A DNA stretch of 34,052 nucleotides from Candidatus Mailhella merdavium (GTDB lineage Bacteria; Desulfobacterota; Desulfovibrionia; Desulfovibrionales; Desulfovibrionaceae). Positions 29,697-34,052 of this stretch are shown piece by piece (the stretch's first letter is position 1; each line of letters opens with the position of its first letter). The translations under genes and the position numbers were made by a program. The notes below the pieces were generated by a model. The model was not told where the DNA came from, made no database searches, and worked only from the letters and a program-made list of their open reading frames with translations. The stretch lies in contig DWXS01000051.1 of the NCBI GenBank assembly GCA_019119045.1, positions 1 to 34,052 on the forward strand, written 5' to 3'.

Positions 29697-30521
29697 TGTC
29701 GTCATAAGTATTTACAATATAAAGCAATGCAGCGAGCCTGGACGATTGCAAAAAAAGAAGACGCCCGCCTGGCATATCTTGTCGCTACGGCTCGCCATTG
29801 CTTCAAATGTAGAATGTATTTTCAATGAAACGGCGCACCGTATATAATTTTTATCATACTGTTTTTGTGGTTTATTATCTCGTCGGATCTCTGGAATAAC
29901 TGCCTGAATATCATCCTCTTCGAGCTGATTGCGGAAAGCTTTGGCGCTGTATGCCTGTCGGCAATAACAAGCTTGGGACTCAGTCCTTCAACAAGAGAAT
30001 ATACCTGTCGAATATCTGCACGGGTGCCTTCTCTAATAATGATTCCGACCGGCATACCATGCGCAGCCACGGCCAGATGTATCCTGGTGTTGAGCCCCCT
30101 TTTGTGCGTCCCGGCGCCTCACTGCCTCCTTTTGCCCCGGCAGCATGGGGATGAGCCTTGCAATAGGTGGAATCCATCAGAAGCCGCTTGAAGTCGGGCA
30201 TATCCATCAGATGAGACAGGATTTCTTTCCATATTCCATTGTCACGCCAACGACAAAAACGGCGATGAGTATTTTTCCGGTCGCCGTACTCCGGCGGAAG
30301 AGCTCGCAGGGAGCTCCTGTACGAAGAATCCGGAACACCGCATTGATAAACAGTCTGTTGTCTCTGGCCTTTCCTCCCCAGCTTTCTTTTCTCCCGGGAA
30401 GGAGAGGCTCCAATATACTCCATACATGATCTGAAATGTCATGCCGATGAATTGTCGAATTCATAACTCCTCCGTGCAAAGAAGTTAGAGAAATTCGGCA
30501 AAACATCAATTCATGACGACA
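29697..30521 (-). mobile_element. Decayed IS5-family insertion sequence (about 825 bp)
   Basis: Bounded by imperfect terminal inverted repeats: TGTCGTCATAA at 29697-29707 and TCATGACGACA at 30511-30521 (10 of 11 matching as inverted copies). It contains a single leftward transposase reading frame broken several times. Size and gene layout fit the IS5 family. It lies just upstream of the dynamin operon, opposite in position to the more intact IS5-family copy at 19782-20577, and the two ends differ, so they are distinct elements. Confidence 0.7.
29702..30464 (-). pseudogene. IS5-family transposase, multiply frameshifted
   Basis: The protein can be followed through successive frames on the minus strand. 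MNSTIHRHDISDHVWSILEP begins at 30464 after GGAGGAGTT. LPPEYGDRKNTHRRFCRWRD and LLMDSTYCKAHPHAAGAKGG (first Asp) follow in a second frame, then AAHGMPVGIIIREGTRAD in a third. QLEEDDIQAVIPEIRRDNKP comes next in a fourth segment, and LKQWRAVATRYARRASSFFA runs near the end to a TGA at 29702-29704. At least four frameshifts (near 30310, 30080, 29945 and 29840) separate the pieces. The conserved ADRxY-type second Asp falls at one break, and the Glu region is eroded. It cannot encode an active enzyme. Confidence 0.82.
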
Positions 30522-31449
30522 GCACCTGAACTCAATCGCACATTCCGACATAAGCGTCGCGGTGGACATGTTGAAAAAGTCGCCTCTTTCGAAAGAGCGA
30601 GGTTCCGCAGGATGAAGTTTTTGATGGCCGGATGCGGGAAAGCCGGTATTTAACACCCTGCTTTGAAAGTATATCCGGGGAGAGCCGGGTGCGGAGAAAA
30701 TGCGGCAGACGGTGGCAAGCCGTACAATCCCGGGGGTACAGAAATCGGGTCGGTGAGAACGGCGCACGGGCGGAGGGCAGAAGATTCTGGGGACAAAGGC
30801 AGGAAACATTGCTGCTGATGAAGACAGGGGGAAAGGGCTGTCGCCTGAAAGTGGGCAGTCCGGGACGAAAGGGGAATGACGGCACGGGCTGAATACGCAG
30901 GCAGGAGGATGGTAACTATGTAAAAACAACAAGATATTGCCTTGAGCAGGGGAATTCTGCGTATGCGGCCTTGAGCCTTGAGTTCTGGCTGAGGCGTCTG
31001 TTTAAGTATGTGCGGTACATAAAGGATGATGCTTGCAGACCGTGCCGGGCTTGTCGTTCTCTTTTTCTGTGTGGAGTGTTGCGTTTTTCGGAGAGAGGCA
31101 TGAAATCCGTGGGCGTACGGCATCCGGACAGCGTGTAAGATTCCTTTGATGGACGGGAACGGAAAAGCGTAAGGGGGAAGAAGCGGCGACTCTGAGTCGC
31201 GACGGTTTCGGATACCGCCCGGCTTCAGATGTTTTTTGTGCAGAGGCAAATCCTCGAGTCAGGGGAAGACTGGGTATATGGAGAACGTTCGGCCCTCCTC
31301 CGATAGTTGCGATGGTTCGTGAAATTCCGTGAACAGACTGTCTGAATTCCGTAACTCCCTGTTTTTTAGTTATTTCTTCATATCGAAAACGGTACAATGC
31401 TTGATGCCCCGCGTTGCTGTCTCTGTCTGGGGAAGACTGAGCTTTTGTC
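30522..31449. other. About 930 bp without recognisable genes
   Basis: No frame on either strand shows a start with an RBS plus protein-like composition; the open frames are Arg/Ser/Pro-rich shadows. Two structured spots stand out: a 14-bp perfect palindrome CTCTTTCGAAAGAG at 30584-30597 and a short hairpin GCGACT/AGTCGC at 31186-31200. It may be decayed mobile-element or phage DNA between the insertion-sequence remnant and the repressor region. Confidence 0.45.
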
Positions 31450-31815
31450 TCAGCGGCATAGTGTAACAGGATAATCAAGGCCGGGATACACGCCGTTGTC
31501 ATCCCTGGGGGAAAGAGCCGACAGCTGGGCAAGGCAGCTTTCGGAAGGAGTAAAGGCGCAGGTGCCTGCGCCAAGGCAGTCGCTCTCCGGGGCGACAAGC
31601 GTTATTGAACCCTGGCCTGCGTCTCCATAAAATTCCGCATGGAGGCACAGTCGTCGTTCCAGAAGTCTGCCGCCCAGAGGGATGGTTATCGGCACGGCTT
31701 CTGCAAAATGTGCGCAGTTTGCGCAAATCATATCCTCCGGATAGTTATCCGGCATCCATTCCATGAGGTCTTCCTGTGACATGTGCCTGGTTTTCGGCAG
31801 GTATTCATGCAACAT
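31450..31815 (-). CDS. Hypothetical Cys-containing protein (121 aa)
   Basis: I do not recognise a family. Seen: hydrophilic 121-residue protein with a CxxC in DMICANCAHF and two further Cys (SDCLGAGTCAF), four in all spaced as in a small zinc-binding or iron-sulfur fold (MICANC, then RRLCLHAEF, SDCLGAGTC). There is no signal peptide or membrane helix. AGGAG lies 7 nt before the ATG. Context: second leftward gene behind the strong repressor-controlled promoter at 32238-32266, so probably a phage-type or mobile-element accessory gene silenced by the S24 repressor. Confidence 0.68.
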   Translation of the reverse strand: MLHEYLPKTRHMSQEDLMEWMPDNYPEDMICANCAHFAEAVPITIPLGGRLLERRLCLHAEFYGDAGQGSITLVAPESDCLGAGTCAFTPSESCLAQLSALSPRDDNGVYPGLDYPVTLCR

Positions 31816-31903
31816 GGTTGTTCTCCTCTGTTTTTTTCAGACAGATCCGCACGGCGGCATATTTGGAAATTCAGTCCGTTTCGCATCCCGCAGAAGCTCA
31901 TCG

Positions 31904-32080
31904 CTACCCTTTCCCTTCGCTGCTTCTGCGGATGCGTTCACAGCGATCCCATGCCTGCTCATATCGCTCGCGTGCGGAACCTACCTGCCCGCAGGCCTTC
32001 AGCCAGTCCAACCGTGCCCGCAACATGTTGTTTTCTGCTTCGAGAAGTTTCATTTCCCATTCGCACTTTTCTTTTTGCAT
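31904..32080 (-). CDS. Small coiled-coil protein (58 aa)
   Basis: Seen: 58 residues, almost entirely charged amphipathic helix (EWEMKLLEAENNMLRARLDWLK, then ARERYEQAWDRCERIRR), consistent with a short coiled coil. The start at 32080 is chosen for AGGAGA 8 nt upstream; the longer start at 32104 has none. No family recognised. It is the first gene downstream of the leftward promoter at 32238-32266 and is followed 88 nt later by the Cys-containing gene. Small helical proteins in this place next to a CI-like repressor are common in prophages. Confidence 0.62.
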   Translation of the reverse strand: MQKEKCEWEMKLLEAENNMLRARLDWLKACGQVGSARERYEQAWDRCERIRRSSEGKG

Positions 32081-32237
32081 GAGAGGTCTCCTGTCGTGCG
32101 ACATCCGGAATGTTCCGACGTAAACGACGGTATTGCCGAAGAAAGGACGAATTTAAATTCGTAATGCTTCCGGCAGATGTTTCGGCAGTGTGTGCGCACG
32201 CTGCCGCGGTTTATGTGTTGAAGTTTTTGTTAAATAT

Positions 32238-32266
32238 ATTTTAGACGATAGTATTTATATTGTCAA
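32238..32266 (-). promoter_or_regulatory. Strong leftward promoter controlled by the S24 repressor
   Basis: On the minus strand a perfect TTGACA (32261-32266) is followed after exactly 17 bp by TAAAAT (32238-32243), 5 of 6 to the -10 consensus. Operator-like sequence TTAGACGATAGTAT (32241-32254) overlaps the -10 and spacer, and another (32274-32289) lies just upstream of the -35. It reads into the small coiled-coil gene 158 bp away. Confidence 0.75.
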
Positions 32267-32289
32267 TATGTATATAGACAATAGTCTAT
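32241..32289. promoter_or_regulatory. Repressor operators on the leftward promoter
   Basis: TTAGACGATAGTAT (32241-32254) matches 13 of 14 bases of the operator arm at 33382-33395 in front of the repressor gene. ATAGAC-AATA-GTCTAT (32274-32289) is a palindrome built from the same half-site. The shared word TAGAC(N)ATAGT on both sides of the S24 gene supports repressor binding; binding itself is inferred. Confidence 0.65.
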
Positions 32290-32499
32290 TTTGTGCGGCA
32301 GGTATGCGCATATCCGTTGGAGTTCACGGGCGAATGTTCCCTGGGGGCTTCAGGAGGCAGAGCGTTCAGAATACAGGCATTTTCCGGGGAAAAAATGAGG
32401 AAGCCTGAGACTTGTGGGAAACTGCTCAGGGTAGCAGAGCAGAATTTTCCTCAGGTTGTTTTTTTCTTTGGCGAAGTGGCTGATACGGTATATTGAAAG

Positions 32500-32538
32500 C
32501 GGGCGGGAAACAATGAAGGCGACAATACTGCCCGCCCG
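32500..32538 (-). terminator. Possible terminator after the S24 repressor gene
   Basis: CGGGCGGG (32500-32507) and CCCGCCCG (32531-32538) form a perfect 8-bp GC stem around a 23-nt loop, 45 bp after the repressor stop codon. On the minus strand it is followed by only CTTTCAAT, so termination would be weak. The long loop makes it less certain than a classical terminator. Confidence 0.35.
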
Positions 32539-32582
32539 AAGAGAACATGGGGCATGTTCCGTTCAGAGCCGGTCGGGGAGGG

Positions 32583-33314
32583 CTATTTTTCGCGTACGTC
32601 GGCCCAGGCCCAGATTACTCGTCCGACAATGATTTTTTCCCATTCCCCCATATAGTCGCGCCGCAGACTGTAAACTTGCGGAGGATGCTTCATGGCGTTG
32701 TCGCTATAAAAAGTGATGCGACTGTCTCCGTCCTCCAGATCCTGGACGGCAACGCGTTTGATCATGCCGGCTCCGTCGGGATCGAGGACAAGCATCATAT
32801 GACCGGGACGCTGGATGTCGCGGTCATCTCTGTCCACAAGGACAATATCGCGGGGGTTGAGGGTGGGCTGCATGGAGTCGGAGTGATCGCCGATTTCCAC
32901 AGCAATGAGATTGCGCCGGTAACGCACGGCGGGCAGATTGCGATAGACAAGAAACCAGCTTTTGATTTCTTCCTGGGGGATATAACCGGGGCCGGCGCCG
33001 ACTTCGCCCACCAGAGGCGCCGCCATGTAGTCTTCCGCCTCCGGGGGGAGCGCGCCTTCTACGGCGGGAGCGATTTTTGCATTGACAAAGCAGACATTTC
33101 GACCGGACTCGTTTGAGCAGGCCAGATAGGCTCCAATCTGGTTCAGAATGGGAGAAATTTTTTCAAGCGTAGGAGACCGTGTTCCGTTCAACCATTTGTT
33201 CAGGTTGTCTCCGGTCACTCCCCAGGCTTGCGAGGCACGGGAAATATTCCCTTTGAATTGCGTCTCGACTGCCTTTCGTATGGTTGCCATGACGGCTGTG
33301 AAAAAATCTTCCAT
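32583..33314 (-). CDS. LexA/CI-like S24 family transcriptional repressor (243 aa)
   Basis: Seen: N-terminal HTH (about 10-60; ISRASQAWGVTGDNLNKWLNGTRSPTLEKISPIL), a linker with a possible self-cleavage Ala-Gly at 107-108 (VGEVGAGPG), and a C-terminal S24 peptidase fold with nucleophile Ser147 in GDHSDSMQPTL and general-base Lys186 in GMIKRVAV. Length and layout match phage CI-type repressors. The ATG at 33314 has only a weak GAG SD. Known: such repressors are inactivated by RecA-stimulated self-cleavage during DNA damage. Context: matching operators lie upstream of its own gene and on the leftward promoter at 32238, so it should repress both. Prophage or integrative-element control is inferred. 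Confidence 0.92.
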   Translation of the reverse strand: MEDFFTAVMATIRKAVETQFKGNISRASQAWGVTGDNLNKWLNGTRSPTLEKISPILNQIGAYLACSNESGRNVCFVNAKIAPAVEGALPPEAEDYMAAPLVGEVGAGPGYIPQEEIKSWFLVYRNLPAVRYRRNLIAVEIGDHSDSMQPTLNPRDIVLVDRDDRDIQRPGHMMLVLDPDGAGMIKRVAVQDLEDGDSRITFYSDNAMKHPPQVYSLRRDYMGEWEKIIVGRVIWAWADVREK

Positions 33315-33354
33315 AGTTTTTACTCATGAAAAGACAAATGTATGTCAATAAGTT

Positions 33355-33395
33355 TATAGTCTAATAAAATTGTAATTATTTTTAGACTATAGTAT
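33355..33395. promoter_or_regulatory. Inverted-repeat operator upstream of the S24 repressor gene
   Basis: TATAGTCTAA (33355-33364) and TTAGACTATA (33382-33391) are perfect 10-bp inverted arms separated by 17 bp of AT-rich DNA, 41-77 bp upstream of the repressor start codon. The right arm, extended to 33395, is repeated at 32241-32254. On the plus strand TTGTAA (33370-33375), 17 bp and TATATA form a possible rightward promoter under the same control. Confidence 0.65.
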
Positions 33396-34052
33396 ATATC
33401 GAGCTGTACGCCGTATCACCGCAAAACAAAGACTTCAAATCTGTTCCTGTCAGAGCTAGTCCTTGATGTTTCTATCATATCGGACAAAAAAGACAACGCT
33501 GTCTGTCGGGAAGAACAGCAGAACCCGCGTTTTAAATAGCGAAAATAAACGGTATATTGCAGAGAGCCGCATGGCGAGAACAGAAAAGGGAGAGGAGGTT
33601 ACGAGCAGCCTTTGACGGAAATCCGACTGAATGCCCCCTCGCATAATAGGGATACTGCGAGTTTCCAATGCGGTATCGCGAAGTTGTTTAACCCGTTACT
33701 CCCTTACTTTTCCACGAAACATCGACTTTTGTCGGGCATTCCTCTGTCGGATTCCCGTTTTTTTTCATGTCGTCGAGCCGTATGCTGGTATCGCGGAGAG
33801 TCGTCAATGTGCCGTTTTTCCAAATGTCGCGGAACCGCATGGGGATGTTCCTCATCACATCGTCCTGCCACTTTTCAAAAATGCTTTCCTGTTCATATAC
33901 CTGCTTCAGGGAAGAAGGGTGTCTTTTCCAACAAGTATATCGCCGGACAGAATTTATAATCAGATACTCGTTCTCCTGCTACGATGAAGGGATACTGCCA
34001 GCTTCTCCTTGCATCCGCAGATAAGGCTGAAAACACGGTTGGGGTGAGGGGG
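33396..34052. other. Right end of the window, about 650 bp with little coding signal
   Basis: Apart from the small leftward frame at 33688-33855, no frame has a credible start and protein-like composition. The plus-strand frames over 33612-34024 are rich in Ser, Cys and Arg and look like shadows of that leftward frame. If a rightward phage operon exists it lies beyond or within this stretch in degraded form. Confidence 0.4.
33688..33855 (-). CDS. Possible small hypothetical protein or gene remnant (55 aa)
   Basis: Seen: ATG at 33855 preceded by AGGA 7 nt upstream, then MRNIPMRFRDIWKNGTLTTL and IRLDDMKKNG, ending at TAA 33688-33690. Composition is protein-like (few Cys, balanced charge), and the same frame stays open upstream for about 40 codons (VYEQESIFEKWQDD) to a TAG. 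It may therefore be the tail of a larger decayed gene rather than a true small gene. No family recognised. It is leftward, towards the S24 repressor gene. Confidence 0.35.
   Translation of the reverse strand: MRNIPMRFRDIWKNGTLTTLRDTSIRLDDMKKNGNPTEECPTKVDVSWKSKGVTG

Noticed and set aside
29452-29847. 131-codon rightward frame in the dynamin operon leader
   Set aside because: No RBS, runs across the terminal repeat of the decayed insertion sequence and overlaps its transposase remnant.
1-34052. CRISPR arrays, rRNA, tRNA genes and replication origins
   Set aside because: Looked for regularly spaced repeats, cloverleaf-like segments and iteron clusters across the window; none found.

Overview
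The window reads as chromosomal DNA of a moderately GC-rich, Gram-negative, probably anaerobic and host-associated bacterium. It carries a periplasmic arylsulfotransferase, a PAS/sigma-54 regulator, a peptide ABC importer and thiol peroxidase. I lean towards a Desulfovibrionaceae-like gut sulfidogen, but this is inference from gene style; no rRNA or tRNA gene is present to settle it.

Region 1 (1-12088) is a peptide and amino-acid utilisation locus. Leftward genes: RidA, an OsmC-like protein, a GntR/FCD regulator and a YbaK-type deacylase. Rightward genes, apparently one operon: a threonine-synthase-like PLP enzyme, a complete peptide ABC importer (binding protein, two permeases, two ATPases), an M20 peptidase and an M17 leucyl aminopeptidase. 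Back-to-back promoters at 2273-2333 are studded with copies of the palindrome TGTCGACA, which recurs upstream of the OsmC gene. These are the likely operators of the GntR protein, making the whole locus one regulon.

Region 2 (12660-19586) holds an EVE-domain gene and a PAS/AAA+/Fis enhancer-binding regulator. A 12-bp inverted repeat and a good -24/-12 promoter follow, leading into a small secreted helix-hairpin-helix protein and a secreted arylsulfotransferase closed by a terminator. On the opposite strand lie a DsbA-family oxidoreductase, an FAD-dependent reductase and thiol peroxidase.

Region 3 (19782-30521) is the unusual part. A tightly packed seven-gene leftward operon (29292 to 20608) encodes two dynamin-like GTPases, a tail-anchored membrane protein, a helical unknown, a 1066-residue HerA/VirB4-type ATPase with a Ser/Thr-rich insert, an HNH/EndoVII-type nuclease toxin and a probable immunity protein. 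It is flanked by an IS5-family element on one side and a decayed IS5-family copy on the other. This looks like a mobile membrane-associated toxin or antiphage system that I cannot match to a named one.

Region 4 (30522-34052) is gene-poor and phage-like. It has a LexA/CI-type S24 repressor, matching operator sequences on both sides of it, a strong repressible leftward promoter and two small leftward genes.
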